Source of the DNA: Kingella denitrificans ATCC 33394
GTDB taxonomy: Bacteria > Pseudomonadota > Gammaproteobacteria > Burkholderiales > Neisseriaceae
Assembly (NCBI RefSeq): GCF_000190695.1
Contig: NZ_GL870929.1
Span: forward strand, 709,976-773,975
DNA: 64,000 nt
Reading direction: 5' to 3'
In this document: positions 27,724-36,442 of the stretch, piece after piece
Position numbering within the stretch: the stretch's first letter is position 1
Layout of the letters: every line of letters starts with the position of its first letter
The notes under the pieces: model-generated
What the model saw: the letters and a program-made list of their open reading frames with translations, nothing else
What the model was told of the DNA's origin: nothing
Databases searched by the model: none
Made by a program: the position numbers and the translations under genes

Positions 27724-28456
27724 AAAGAAAATCAAAAATCAGCCTTTGACGGCAGAACAGAAGGAAGCCAAAAAGAAAAAATCTGATACCCGTGCCGCAT
27801 GGCAGATGCTAAAAATGGGTGAAGCCTTCGATAAAACCGTCGTTGACATTGCATTGCAGTCGGCCAAAAGCTGGAAGCGTTTTGGCGTGGGTGCACTTAT
27901 TGTTGCCGGGCTTGGAGTGGGTGCTGTTATGGGGTTGACTCCATTAAAAGAGGCCGTGCCTTATGTGGCACGTGTCAATGAAACCACAGGGCACACAGAC
28001 ATTATTACCACCATCAAAGACAAACAAATGCATTATGATGAAGTGATTAACAAATATTGGTTGGCGGAATATGTACGTTATCGTGAAAGTTATGACTGGA
28101 ATACGATCCAGTCTACTTTTGATGCGACGAATTTATTGAGCGCTCCCGATGTACAGGCTGCCTTCAAAGAAATTTACAACAGCCCTGAAGCTCCGCATAA
28201 AATTTTGAGACAGCAGGCCAAAGTCGTAGCCAAAGTAACCAATATTTCCTTTGTTGGCGATATGGCACAGGTACGCTTTACAAAACAGATTATGCCGACA
28301 TCGGGTGCAACTGATCAAACTCCGCCACCGCAAAAACTTATCGCTACCATCTCTTTTGAATTTAAAGCGACACCGATGGAGGAGTCCGATCGTCTTATAA
28401 ATCCATTGGGCTTCCACGTTACCAGTTATCGGGTCGACCCCGAAACCGCGCCGTAA
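27713..28456 (+). CDS. virB8: VirB8-like assembly factor
   Basis: 247 residues: a charged cytoplasmic start, one transmembrane helix (about residues 60-80, FGVGALIVAGLGVGAVMGL) and a periplasmic domain with YVRYRESYDWNTIQ and the closing LGFHVTSYRVDPE typical of VirB8. It nucleates T4SS assembly and contacts VirB9 and VirB10. Confidence 0.92.
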   Translation: MFFKKKIKNQPLTAEQKEAKKKKSDTRAAWQMLKMGEAFDKTVVDIALQSAKSWKRFGVGALIVAGLGVGAVMGLTPLKEAVPYVARVNETTGHTDIITTIKDKQMHYDEVINKYWLAEYVRYRESYDWNTIQSTFDATNLLSAPDVQAAFKEIYNSPEAPHKILRQQAKVVAKVTNISFVGDMAQVRFTKQIMPTSGATDQTPPPQKLIATISFEFKATPMEESDRLINPLGFHVTSYRVDPETAP

Positions 28457-28468
28457 GGATGATACTGC

Positions 28469-29308
28469 ATGAACATTGTGAAACCGATTTACTATGCTGC
28501 CTTTGGGGCAGCTTTTTTAATGCAGGCTGCCGTTGCCGAACAAACTCCGCGTGGGACGAAATATGATGCCCGCATCCAGTATACGGACTACAACACCGAC
28601 AATGTCGTCAATATCCGTACGCGCGTAGGCGAAGTGAGTATGGTTCAGCTGGGTATGGGTGAAACCGTCACTAACGAAGGTGATTCCGGATTGGGCATGG
28701 GTGACGGCGCGGCATGGCATCTGAACGTGCGTGGCCGCAACATATTTTTTAAACCCAGGGCCGAGCAACCCGATACCAACCTAATTGTCGCCAGCACCAA
28801 AGGGCGGATTTACACATTTAAGCTGCATACTGCCAAGCAGGGCCAACCGACCACCTATGTGCTGCGCTTCCGTTATCCCGAAGAAGAAGCGGCGCAACGC
28901 CGCACAGAGCAGCGGAAAGCTGAACAGGCCGCGGCATTGCTGAACCGTTACGGCACAGAAGCATATGGAACAATCCGGCAAAACCGCGATTACTGGGGAC
29001 AGGGAGACCGGGAATTGGCACCGGGAGAAATGTTCGACAACGGGCGCTTTACCTTCATGCGCTACAACAACAGTAAGGATTTGCCTGCCGTATTCCGAGT
29101 TAATACGGATGGCAGCGAAGCGGCGGTAAACAGCCATATCGATGGTGATACGCTGGTTATCCACGAAACGGCGCGCCGTTTCGTACTGCGGCTGGGTAAG
29201 AGCGTATTGGGCATAGAAAACCGGGGTTTCCAACCTGAAGGGCAGTTCAACAAACTCGGGACGACCGAAATAGGGACGGTACGTCTCAACAAGGGAGATA
29301 CGCCATGA
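28469..29308 (+). CDS. virB9: VirB9-like outer-membrane core protein
   Basis: 279 residues with a signal peptide (cleavage near AAVA-EQ), a beta-rich N-terminal domain (DARIQYTDYNTDNVVNI, GDGAAWHLNVRGRNIFFKP) and the C-terminal VirB7-binding region (ENRGFQPEGQF near the end). It forms the periplasmic/outer-membrane ring with VirB7 and VirB10. ATGA overlap with virB10. Confidence 0.92.
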   Translation: MNIVKPIYYAAFGAAFLMQAAVAEQTPRGTKYDARIQYTDYNTDNVVNIRTRVGEVSMVQLGMGETVTNEGDSGLGMGDGAAWHLNVRGRNIFFKPRAEQPDTNLIVASTKGRIYTFKLHTAKQGQPTTYVLRFRYPEEEAAQRRTEQRKAEQAAALLNRYGTEAYGTIRQNRDYWGQGDRELAPGEMFDNGRFTFMRYNNSKDLPAVFRVNTDGSEAAVNSHIDGDTLVIHETARRFVLRLGKSVLGIENRGFQPEGQFNKLGTTEIGTVRLNKGDTP

Positions 29309-30579
29309 GCGACCAACACAACTACCAAGGCGGAGACCATCAATCGTCAGAAGATTTGGGTTACGGGCAACCGCTGGATTTAACAACCAAAAAGAAAAAC
29401 CCATTGGCAAAAGTAGTGGTTTTGCTGGGGGCTTTGGCTGCGATGGGCGTTGTTGTCGGCGGCATGATGAATTTCTTTGGTAGCGGTAATGATGTCAAAA
29501 AACCGCCGAAAGAAGTCTTAGACAATACGGCAGGTGGAAAAAATTTCCAAAATGACAAAGATGAAATTTTGGAAGGTATGCGCGAAATCCCGCCCGCCGC
29601 ATCGGAAATCGCTATTGGTGGCGATGATGAAAAAGATACCGACGACACGGAGACCGATGACACTGAGACCGACGAAGCTTCCGTACCCGGCGAACCGCCC
29701 GAGGATTTAATCCGCAAACGCAAGCTGGAAGGCGAAATCATGAAAGCAGCTGCCGAAACAGAAAACACTGAACAAACAGGTATGTCAGAACAGCAGCATG
29801 CTGCCGAAGCAGCCCCGGAAAGCGTATACGGCAGCGGAGATATTCCTCCTTCCAGCCTAATGCCTGCTGACAACGGGGGTACGGAAGGCGGCAATGTATT
29901 GGGAAACCGCCTTAAAAGTGGTGTATACAACCCGAGCAGAGCAGCCGCACAAGGTATGACAGATTACCAGCTGGCACGCGGCACAGCCATCCCCTGCGTA
30001 CTGACGACCAAAATTGTTACCACCTTCCCCGGTCTGACGCGCTGTCAGGTAACACGCGATGTATATTCTGCCAACGGTAAAACGTTGCTAATTGAGCGCG
30101 GTTCGACCATTATTGGAGAGCAGACATCTGCATTAATGCAGGGGCAGGCACGTGTATTCGCACAATGGAGTGATTTACGTACGCCAGGCGGCGCCGTCGT
30201 GAAGCTGGACAGCTTGGGCGCAGATCCGCTTGGGGCTTCCGGCCATCCGGCACGGGTAAATTACCATTTTTGGCGGCGTTTCGGCGGAGCCATCCTTATC
30301 AGTATGATTGGTGATTTAGGGAATTATGCTGCCAACCGTAAAAACGGGAACGGCGACGGACAGACTTTCAATTTTGAAAGTACATCACAATCTGCACAGG
30401 ATATGGCTACCGAAGCCTTAAAAAACAGCATCAATATTCCGCCAACCGGCTATGTTAACCAAGGAACGCAGATTACCGTGTTTGTGGCACGGGATGTGGA
30501 TTTTAGCGATGTGTACGAAACCATCCAGCTGCAACCGCCAAGGAGAAGGCTGCCTATCCGCACGCGAATCAGACAATAA
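29305..30579 (+). CDS. virB10: VirB10-like channel protein
   Basis: 424 residues: cytoplasmic N-terminus, a transmembrane helix (about residues 34-56), a long acidic, Thr/Asp/Glu-rich linker, and a C-terminal TrbI/VirB10 barrel (RGTAIPCVLTTKIVTTFPG, ERGSTIIGEQ, GYVNQGTQITVFVARDVDF). VirB10 spans both membranes and couples ATPase energy to the outer-membrane channel. Confidence 0.93.
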   Translation: MSDQHNYQGGDHQSSEDLGYGQPLDLTTKKKNPLAKVVVLLGALAAMGVVVGGMMNFFGSGNDVKKPPKEVLDNTAGGKNFQNDKDEILEGMREIPPAASEIAIGGDDEKDTDDTETDDTETDEASVPGEPPEDLIRKRKLEGEIMKAAAETENTEQTGMSEQQHAAEAAPESVYGSGDIPPSSLMPADNGGTEGGNVLGNRLKSGVYNPSRAAAQGMTDYQLARGTAIPCVLTTKIVTTFPGLTRCQVTRDVYSANGKTLLIERGSTIIGEQTSALMQGQARVFAQWSDLRTPGGAVVKLDSLGADPLGASGHPARVNYHFWRRFGGAILISMIGDLGNYAANRKNGNGDGQTFNFESTSQSAQDMATEALKNSINIPPTGYVNQGTQITVFVARDVDFSDVYETIQLQPPRRRLPIRTRIRQ

Positions 30580-30605
30580 CATCCGGTTTGAATCTGCAAT
30601 AAAAA

Positions 30606-30636
30606 CAGCCTGTACCGTGTTTCGAGGTACAGGCTG
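30606..30636 (+). terminator. Hairpin between virB10 and virB11
   Basis: CAGCCTGTACC (30606-30616) and GGTACAGGCTG (30626-30636) pair perfectly with a 9-nt loop. It resembles a diverged DUS pair. No T-run follows and virB11 starts 29 bp later, so partial attenuation is more likely than full termination. Confidence 0.5.
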
Positions 30637-30664
30637 ATTGAAAGTACAGCCAAAAGGCAAGCAC

Positions 30665-31759
30665 ATGACGCATTATGATAACTCCACTTCCGCCCGGTCC
30701 CTGCTTGACAGCATGGGTATCAGCGAATATCTGCAAAACCCCACCCTGACCGAAATCATGATAAACCGTCCGCAGGAAGTCTTTTTAGAAGACTCGGATG
30801 GCCGCCACCGCATAGAACGGCCCGACTGGACGCTGGCAAAATTGCAGCAGCTGGCCAATACCCTGTGTATCTACAACCGAAAAGACTTGGCCAAACATCC
30901 CATCCATTCCGTTACCCTGCCCGACGGCGAACGCGGCCATATCATGCTGCCGCCCAGCTGTGAAGACCGTACTGCCGTATTTGCCATCCGTAAACCCTCC
31001 ACCAGCCGCTTCACGCTGGAAGACTATATCGACACCGGCCGTTTGCAGGGTTTTACCGATTATTCGCAATATGGCAATGCAGGCAGCCTGCAATCCGCCG
31101 AAACCGACCTTGACGGCCGCCACTACCGCGACGTATGCGACAAAATGAAACTACCGCACGACGTGCCCTTGGCCGACTGGCAGTACCAAATGCTCGAAGC
31201 CAAAGCCAACCGCGACTTAAACACCTTTTTTCAAATCGCCATCGCCCGCAAACTCAACATCTGCATGGTCGGCGGTACCGGTTCGGGCAAAACCACGTTC
31301 ACCAAAGCCATGGTGGACATGATTCCGTACGACACACGGCTGATTACCATTGAAGATACGCACGAGTTGGATACACCGCACCACCTCAACCATGCCCACC
31401 TGTTCTACAAAGAACATATTACGGCCAAGCAGATTATCGCCGCCTGTATGCGGCTGAAACCCGACCGCATCCTGCTGACCGAGCTGCGCGGCGACGAAGC
31501 GTGGGACTACCTGTCCGCACTCAATACCGGCCATCCCGGCGGGCTGACTTCCGTCCACGCCAACGACGCGCGCAGCGTACATTACCGCATCGCCCAGCTC
31601 GCCATGGAATCCGCCGCAGGCAAATCCATGCCGTACGACTATATCCTCGCTACCGTCCGCACCACGATTGACGTCGTGTGCTTCTTTAACCGCACCTACA
31701 TGACCGAACTGTACTTCGATCCGGTGGAAAAATACCTGGCACTGCGCGGGCGCGTGTGA
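30665..31759 (+). CDS. virB11: VirB11 secretion ATPase
   Basis: 364 residues from ATG at 30665. Walker A VGGTGSGKTTFTKAM (about residue 204), the DTHELD and MRLKPDRILLTELRGDEAW boxes and TSVHANDA are classic for VirB11 traffic ATPases. The hexameric enzyme switches the T4SS between pilus building and DNA transfer. It closes the virB operon; an inverted DUS-like pair follows (31778-31822). Confidence 0.95.
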   Translation: MTHYDNSTSARSLLDSMGISEYLQNPTLTEIMINRPQEVFLEDSDGRHRIERPDWTLAKLQQLANTLCIYNRKDLAKHPIHSVTLPDGERGHIMLPPSCEDRTAVFAIRKPSTSRFTLEDYIDTGRLQGFTDYSQYGNAGSLQSAETDLDGRHYRDVCDKMKLPHDVPLADWQYQMLEAKANRDLNTFFQIAIARKLNICMVGGTGSGKTTFTKAMVDMIPYDTRLITIEDTHELDTPHHLNHAHLFYKEHITAKQIIAACMRLKPDRILLTELRGDEAWDYLSALNTGHPGGLTSVHANDARSVHYRIAQLAMESAAGKSMPYDYILATVRTTIDVVCFFNRTYMTELYFDPVEKYLALRGRV

Positions 31760-31911
31760 ATGTACCCGAAAATACAGGCAGCCTGCACAAACGTGTTGTA
31801 AATCCAACGTACAGGCTGCTTTTGAAAGCGATATAGCGTTAAATTCACTATACAAACCGCAGAAAACCCCTATACTGGCAGCAGGATATTTTTCCAATCC
31901 CAATCCGGAGT

Positions 31912-32382
31912 ATGAAAATGAAGAAAATAGCTTTATCGGTTATGGTTTTAATGTTGGCCGCCTGCGGTGGAAAAAGTGCCGATGATTATGTCGGTACTTG
32001 GCAGCGTGATGAACATAAATGGCTGCAATTCATAGAAATTAAAAAAGATAACGGCAACTACACGATGACACAAAAGGGTAGCAGCGACGTTCAAACCCAA
32101 GTCCTTTCGGAAAAAGACGGGGAACTGTCATTAAATATCGGTATGGGCGATATGCCGCTTAAATTGTCCGATGACAAGAAGACCCTGCTCGTCAATCTGT
32201 ATGCCGGCGGCAGCAACAGCTTCCGCAAAGTGGAAGACGAAAGCTGCAAAAACCTGCTGAACGAATACCAGTCCGGTTTGGAAAATATGCCGAGGGATAT
32301 TTTCAGTGAAGACTATAAAACGGCAAGTGCCAACCTCAAATCGCTGCAAGAAAAATACCGCAGCCAGTGCGATAAAAAATAA
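31912..32382 (+). CDS. Putative lipoprotein
   Basis: 156 residues with a lipobox LAAC (Cys19) and a mature part with DDYVGTWQRDEHKWLQFIEI, a lipocalin-like or DUF-type beta fold by pattern. Two cysteines in the C-terminal helical part (ESCKNLLNEY and YRSQCDKK) could form a disulfide. SD CCGGAG. Surface-exclusion lipoproteins occupy comparable positions in some conjugative elements, but nothing here proves that. Confidence 0.65.
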   Translation: MKMKKIALSVMVLMLAACGGKSADDYVGTWQRDEHKWLQFIEIKKDNGNYTMTQKGSSDVQTQVLSEKDGELSLNIGMGDMPLKLSDDKKTLLVNLYAGGSNSFRKVEDESCKNLLNEYQSGLENMPRDIFSEDYKTASANLKSLQEKYRSQCDKK

Positions 32383-32394
32383 CCGATTTAACCG

Positions 32395-32434
32395 AAAACA
32401 GCCTGAAACGGAAATCCCGCTTTCAGGCTGTTTT
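32395..32434. terminator. Terminator with AG-CCTGAA type uptake sequence
   Basis: AAAACAGCCTGAAA (32395-32408) pairs with TTTCAGGCTGTTTT (32421-32434), followed by further T. It uses the CAGCCTGAA dialect, not the CAGCCTGCA one dominant in this genome. Confidence 0.75.
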
Positions 32435-32451
32435 TTATGCAACTCAAAATC

Positions 32452-32763
32452 ATGAACCTGTTTAAAAGAATCTATCAAATATCCGGCATTACCGCCGTAG
32501 CCGCCATGCTTGTCTCCGTGCCGATAGTGATATGGGCCGTAGTGACCCAAACATCCGTTCCCGATTCTCCGGCAGCCATGCACATTCTCAATATTGCAGG
32601 CTGCCTGTTTTTCGTCTGCACCCCACTTTCCTTCTTGGCCGAAGCGGCAGACAAAACACTGCACAAACAGCCGTTGCCGTGGCTGACGTTGCTGAATCTG
32701 ATTGCGGTTATGTTTGCGCTCGGCCTGATACTGGGTATGGGATGGGTGGTCAGCCTGAAATAA
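32452..32763 (+). CDS. Small hydrophobic protein
   Basis: About 103 residues from ATG at 32452 (an in-frame ATG at 32437 lies in the terminator). Three hydrophobic helices are predicted (ISGITAVAAMLVSVPIVIWAV, HILNIAGCLFFVCTPLSF, LLNLIAVMFALGLILGMGW). Unknown family. Its 3' two thirds are duplicated 995 bp downstream. It precedes a DUF2786 gene by 14 bp. Confidence 0.55.
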   Translation: MNLFKRIYQISGITAVAAMLVSVPIVIWAVVTQTSVPDSPAAMHILNIAGCLFFVCTPLSFLAEAADKTLHKQPLPWLTLLNLIAVMFALGLILGMGWVVSLK

Positions 32764-32777
32764 ACAAAGGAATCGAT

Positions 32778-33446
32778 ATGGACAAATCCTCCGCATTGGA
32801 AAAAATCAAAAAATGCCTGGCATTGAGTCGTTCGGCTAACGAGCATGAAGCGGCTCAGGCACTGAAACACGCACAGGCACTGATGGCCAAATACGGTCTG
32901 ACCGGTTGGGACGTAGAGCTCGCGGAAGTCTCCGAACAATACGGCAAAGCACCGAAGTCGGCACCGTCCTGGCATTGGCGGCTCGTACATTTGTGCGGCA
33001 GCGCATTCGGATGCGACCGCTGGCACGCCGCCGACCGTTCGGGCGGCCGTTTTGTATTTTGCGGTATCAACGGCCGTCCGGAACTGGCCGCGTATGCTTA
33101 CGAAGTGCTGCTGCGCCAACTCAAAACCGCACGCCGGGAGTACATCAAAACCGCCCTGGCGCGCGTGCAGATTGTCCGCAACAAAACCGCGCGTGCCGAC
33201 TTGTTTTGCGCGGGCTGGGTATCCAAAGTCGCCGATACCGTACAGGCATTTGCCCAAACCAAAGCAGAAATCGAATTGCTGGAACGTTACCGTACCGGAA
33301 AATATGGCGAATTCGGCAAAGCCAAAACGCGGGATGTGAAGGGCAGAACCGACGTATCCGACTATTGGGCGGGGCAGGATGCCGCCGCCGGAGTGCGGCT
33401 GGATACGCCGTTGGCACGGACTGAACAAAGACAACTGGGAGTATGA
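32778..33446 (+). CDS. DUF2786 domain protein
   Basis: 222 residues from ATG at 32778. The N-terminus, KIKKCLALSRSANEHEAAQALKHAQALMAKYGL, is the DUF2786 signature, and the rest has the companion DUF7168-like domain (VHLCGSAFGCDRW, FVFCGINGRPELAAYAYEVL). Such proteins are common on conjugative elements and phages and have no settled function; zincin-like protease roles have been suggested. It is cotranscribed with the preceding membrane gene. Confidence 0.75.
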   Translation: MDKSSALEKIKKCLALSRSANEHEAAQALKHAQALMAKYGLTGWDVELAEVSEQYGKAPKSAPSWHWRLVHLCGSAFGCDRWHAADRSGGRFVFCGINGRPELAAYAYEVLLRQLKTARREYIKTALARVQIVRNKTARADLFCAGWVSKVADTVQAFAQTKAEIELLERYRTGKYGEFGKAKTRDVKGRTDVSDYWAGQDAAAGVRLDTPLARTEQRQLGV

Positions 33447-33448
33447 AC

Positions 33449-33771
33449 ATGGAAACCGTCCAAGAATACGAAAATCATCATCCGCCTGACGAAAGAGAAC
33501 GGCCGCTACGGTGCGGTAGCCGAAACTGTCTCCGGCGGACTACTCGAATCCGTGCCGACGCTGTCGGCAGCCATGCACATTCTCAATATTGCAGGCTGCC
33601 TGTTTTTCGTCTGCACCCCACTTTCCTTCCTGGCCGAAGCGGCAGACAAAACACTGCACAAACAGCCGTTGCCATGGCTGACGTTGCTGAATCTGATTGC
33701 GGTTATGTTTGCGCTCGGCCTGATACTGGGTATGGGATGGGGAGCTAATCTTATTCGTCCACATCCGTAAA
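33449..33771 (+). pseudogene. Chimeric duplicate: frameshifted 54-residue gene joined to a membrane-gene fragment
   Basis: 33449-33570 copies the gene at 34275 but has an extra A (GAAAATC for GAAATC near 33471) that shifts the frame. At a shared GGCAGCC the sequence switches to a near-identical copy of 32570-32746 (the membrane gene), lying at 33565-33741. A 72-residue frame starting at 33552 could still express the hydrophobic fragment. The block appears to be a recombination product. Confidence 0.75.
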
Positions 33772-33780
33772 GGAAACATT

Positions 33781-34272
33781 ATGATAAAAATTTTTTTTCA
33801 ACAGCCGACTGGCTTCCTGTTTGAAATAACCGAGCAGGAGTTAGGTGCCATAAAAAAAGAAATCCGTCGCAGCCCGGAATATTGGCTGCACGGTGGTTTT
33901 CAAACAGCAAAATATCTAGTTTTTGCCTATATCAATGTGACATTCTTCACGCTGCTTTTATTTTTGCTGCTATTCCTTTTGTTCGATCATCCGCCAGAAT
34001 ATACGCTGCTCGATTTGACCAAACAGCTACAAGGAGCATTGTCATTCATTCCGATATTATTTGTAATAAAGGCGGTGGTTGATTGGGCAACCGGCAGATT
34101 GCATTTTTTCCGGCTATATGAGGACAGAAGATTGTTGGAAATACTGAAAGAACGTTATCCGGAAAGCAGCCTACAACCCTATCCGATACATCTGACGCAA
34201 CAACCGCAGATTGTCGTTTTTTCCTTTAAATCCCTAGGGCATAAAGCCGTACGAAAACAGTCGGAGATATAA
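33781..34272 (+). CDS. Membrane protein of unknown function
   Basis: 163 residues; two transmembrane regions (YLVFAYINVTFFTLLLFLLL and GALSFIPILFVIKAVVDW) with a cytoplasmic Lys/Arg-rich tail. No family is recognised. SD AAAGGAAAC. It is followed 2 bp later by the 54-residue gene, so both are probably cotranslated. Confidence 0.55.
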   Translation: MIKIFFQQPTGFLFEITEQELGAIKKEIRRSPEYWLHGGFQTAKYLVFAYINVTFFTLLLFLLLFLLFDHPPEYTLLDLTKQLQGALSFIPILFVIKAVVDWATGRLHFFRLYEDRRLLEILKERYPESSLQPYPIHLTQQPQIVVFSFKSLGHKAVRKQSEI

Positions 34273-34274
34273 AC

Positions 34275-34439
34275 ATGGAAACCGTCCAAGAATACGAAAT
34301 CATCATCCGTCTGACGAAAGAGAACGGCCGCTACGGTGCGGTAGCCGAAACTGTCTCCGGCGGACTGCTCGAATCCGTGCCGCCGCTTTCGGCAGCCGGT
34401 AACGATGCCCTGTACGCTCTGCTGCACGATTGGCACTGA
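34275..34439 (+). CDS. Small protein (54 residues)
   Basis: A 54-residue frame beginning METVQEYEIIIRLTKENG and ending with ALYALLHDWH. The second copy at 33449 has a frameshift but is otherwise nearly identical, so sequence is conserved around the frame. Family and function unknown; a single compact alpha/beta fold is plausible. It follows the gene at 33781 by 2 bp, suggesting translational coupling. Confidence 0.55.
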   Translation: METVQEYEIIIRLTKENGRYGAVAETVSGGLLESVPPLSAAGNDALYALLHDWH

Positions 34440-34569
34440 AAAACAATTTTTCGGGTTGCATGAAAGAAGCGGAACGGCAGGAATCAGTAAAGAAAAATAT
34501 GGAAGCTGAACGCGCAGGATGATCGACAGCATCTGTAAGCCGTTTGCTATAATCACAAGGAATTTGACC

Positions 34570-35343
34570 ATGCATCCACATATTGACATGTCTATCCCCA
34601 TCCTTCCTGCTACTACCCCCGCTTTTGGAGAATTGGCGCAACTGCTGCCGCCTTTTCGTGCCTTACTGCAAGGAGTGCAGCATCAGTTTGCGCAATTTAC
34701 CCGATATATCCAAGACCCGGCGGCACGCGAAACGGCACACGCCCTTGCGGCCGCACAACAGCGTCAGGACGGTTTGGCCGAACAGCATTTCCGGCTGGCG
34801 GAACAATATGCGGATACCGCGCTGACCGTGCAGTGCTACCGCATATTTTACTGGTTGCAGACGGGGCAGTTCGCACAAATCAACCGGTTGCTGCAAACCG
34901 TGGATTTTACCCGCCACACGCATGAACAGGCAGCCCTGACCTATATGGCGCAGACCGCACTGAACTGCGGCCTGCTCGGCACCACCGGGCAGATTCTGCG
35001 CCTGTTGGACGGCGGTCAGGCGGCAACGGATATCGCCCACGCCGCAGGGATTTTAAGCTCGTTTTACTTTCCGGAGGAAGCTTGGACGGAACTATTCCTG
35101 GCGGCAAAAGCATATGTGCACCGACAGGCCGGTCCGCTGATTCAGTGCGGCGTTTTTTACAGCATAATTGACGATGCTCTGTTCAGCCTGATGCTGATAA
35201 TTGACGAACCCGATATGGCCCGGCTGTCCGAAATCAACAACGGCTTTACCGAGTTCCTGTTGGATTACGAAGATGCGCACGGCTACCGCCTGCCGGCCGA
35301 TATGGATATTGCCGTACACGGCATACAGGAATGGCAGCCATGA
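34570..35343 (+). CDS. Unknown protein coupled to a HEPN gene
   Basis: 257 residues from ATG at 34570 (SD AAGGAA). Mostly helical, with an N-terminal PFRALLQGVQHQFAQFTRYI and tetratricopeptide-like helices (FRLAEQYADTALTVQCYRIFYW). I recognise no family. Its stop overlaps the start of the HEPN gene (ATGA), which implies joint regulation and perhaps a complex. Confidence 0.6.
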   Translation: MHPHIDMSIPILPATTPAFGELAQLLPPFRALLQGVQHQFAQFTRYIQDPAARETAHALAAAQQRQDGLAEQHFRLAEQYADTALTVQCYRIFYWLQTGQFAQINRLLQTVDFTRHTHEQAALTYMAQTALNCGLLGTTGQILRLLDGGQAATDIAHAAGILSSFYFPEEAWTELFLAAKAYVHRQAGPLIQCGVFYSIIDDALFSLMLIIDEPDMARLSEINNGFTEFLLDYEDAHGYRLPADMDIAVHGIQEWQP

Positions 35344-35705
35344 ACGCACGGGATTTTTTAGACTACGCACAAAAGCAGACGGGGCAGTCCGAAGCTGCCG
35401 ACCGGAGTGCCGCCAGCCGCGCCTATTATGCGGTATACCACGCATGTTTGGATTACGCGATGGTGCAAGGATTCGATTTCAGCCCGTTCCTGCATGGCGG
35501 CTACCACTCGCAACTGATTCGGTTTTACACCGAACACGGCAACCGGCAATACCGCGCTATCGGCAAAACGTTAAAACAAATGCGCGACTGCCGCGTTATG
35601 GCCGATTATGCCTTGGAAGCACCGTTTCCCGTCGCTCGGGCACATAACCAAATCCGTCAGGCCGTTGCATTGCTGGGAACGCTGGAAAAGCTTGCCGCCG
35701 GATAA
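35340..35705 (+). CDS. HEPN domain protein (UPF0332/COG1895-like)
   Basis: 121 residues. The segment RSAASRAYYAVYHACLDYA (about residue 25) is the signature of UPF0332-type HEPN proteins, containing an R-x6-H pattern (RAYYAVYH), and a C-terminal RDCRVMADYALEAPFP follows the usual pattern. HEPN proteins often act as ribonuclease toxins paired with MNT nucleotidyltransferases; no MNT gene is present. The overlapping 257-residue gene is its only apparent partner. Confidence 0.7.
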   Translation: MNARDFLDYAQKQTGQSEAADRSAASRAYYAVYHACLDYAMVQGFDFSPFLHGGYHSQLIRFYTEHGNRQYRAIGKTLKQMRDCRVMADYALEAPFPVARAHNQIRQAVALLGTLEKLAAG

Positions 35706-35836
35706 ACAACGTTTCCGAAAATAAAACCGTTTTCTCCGCCCCGTTTCGCAAGAAGCGGGGTTTTGTTTTCAGGCAGCCCGCCATTCAAAGTGCAGGCTGC
35801 CTTTCCTATTTGATTATTGTCTGAAAGGAGAATCCC

Positions 35837-36100
35837 ATGGACACATCCATCTACCGTCAAGAATACGCACGTTTTACCGACTGGCTTGAAGAAAGCGGCA
35901 ACGACGTCCTGCCGTCCGAAATCCAAGCCGCACTATGGCAGGGCTGGCTAGCGCGCGCCTCGCAGCAGGAGAAATATTTCAGACTGCCTGCCGCCTGCGG
36001 AAAACCCGAAACGCCGTCATCCACCCGCGTACATCATCTGATAGCGCGGGAACTGCTCAACCGTCTGCGTCAGGATAATACCGATTCACCCAATCTTTAA
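35837..36100 (+). CDS. Small protein (87 residues), unknown
   Basis: 87 residues from ATG at 35837 (SD AAAGGAG at 35824-35830). Starts MDTSIYRQEYARFTDWLEES and looks helical and soluble. Its last 44 bp overlap the 3' end of the convergent gene at 36057. Unknown family, possibly a regulatory or transfer-associated protein. Confidence 0.5.
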   Translation: MDTSIYRQEYARFTDWLEESGNDVLPSEIQAALWQGWLARASQQEKYFRLPAACGKPETPSSTRVHHLIARELLNRLRQDNTDSPNL

Positions 36101-36398
36101 GCTGATTCCACGCTTCGTCGTCAAAAAAATCACCGTTTTGCCGATTCAGATCATCTGTCTGCTTCACCAGGGCCGCCATCGCCTCCCGGCGTTGCGGTTC
36201 GTCCAACAGGGCCAGCACGGGCGGCATCAGCAGCACCGTCTGTTCCGCAAATTTTGACAGTGCGCTCACCTGCCGCTGCAAGTCCGCCACCTGCGCCGCC
36301 AGTTCCTCGTTCTGCCGCTGCATTTCGTACACAAAGGCAAAACCCTTTTTCTGCAACGGCGTGAGTGTCTCCTGCCGTTCCTTTTTCTCTTTTTCCAT
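36057..36398 (-). CDS. Coiled-coil protein (113 residues), unknown
   Basis: 113 residues beginning MEKEKKERQETLTPLQKKG. A coiled coil with leucine/valine heptads spans about residues 24-50 (MQRQNEELAAQVADLQRQVS). It is the only minus-strand gene between virB1 and the oriT, converging with the 87-residue gene. Function unknown; a DNA-binding or regulatory subunit is possible. Confidence 0.55.
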   Translation of the reverse strand: MEKEKKERQETLTPLQKKGFAFVYEMQRQNEELAAQVADLQRQVSALSKFAEQTVLLMPPVLALLDEPQRREAMAALVKQTDDLNRQNGDFFDDEAWNQLKDWVNRYYPDADG

Positions 36399-36442
36399 AT
36401 CAGGTTCCTTTATTTTTTAATCCAATTCAGAAAGGTTATACC

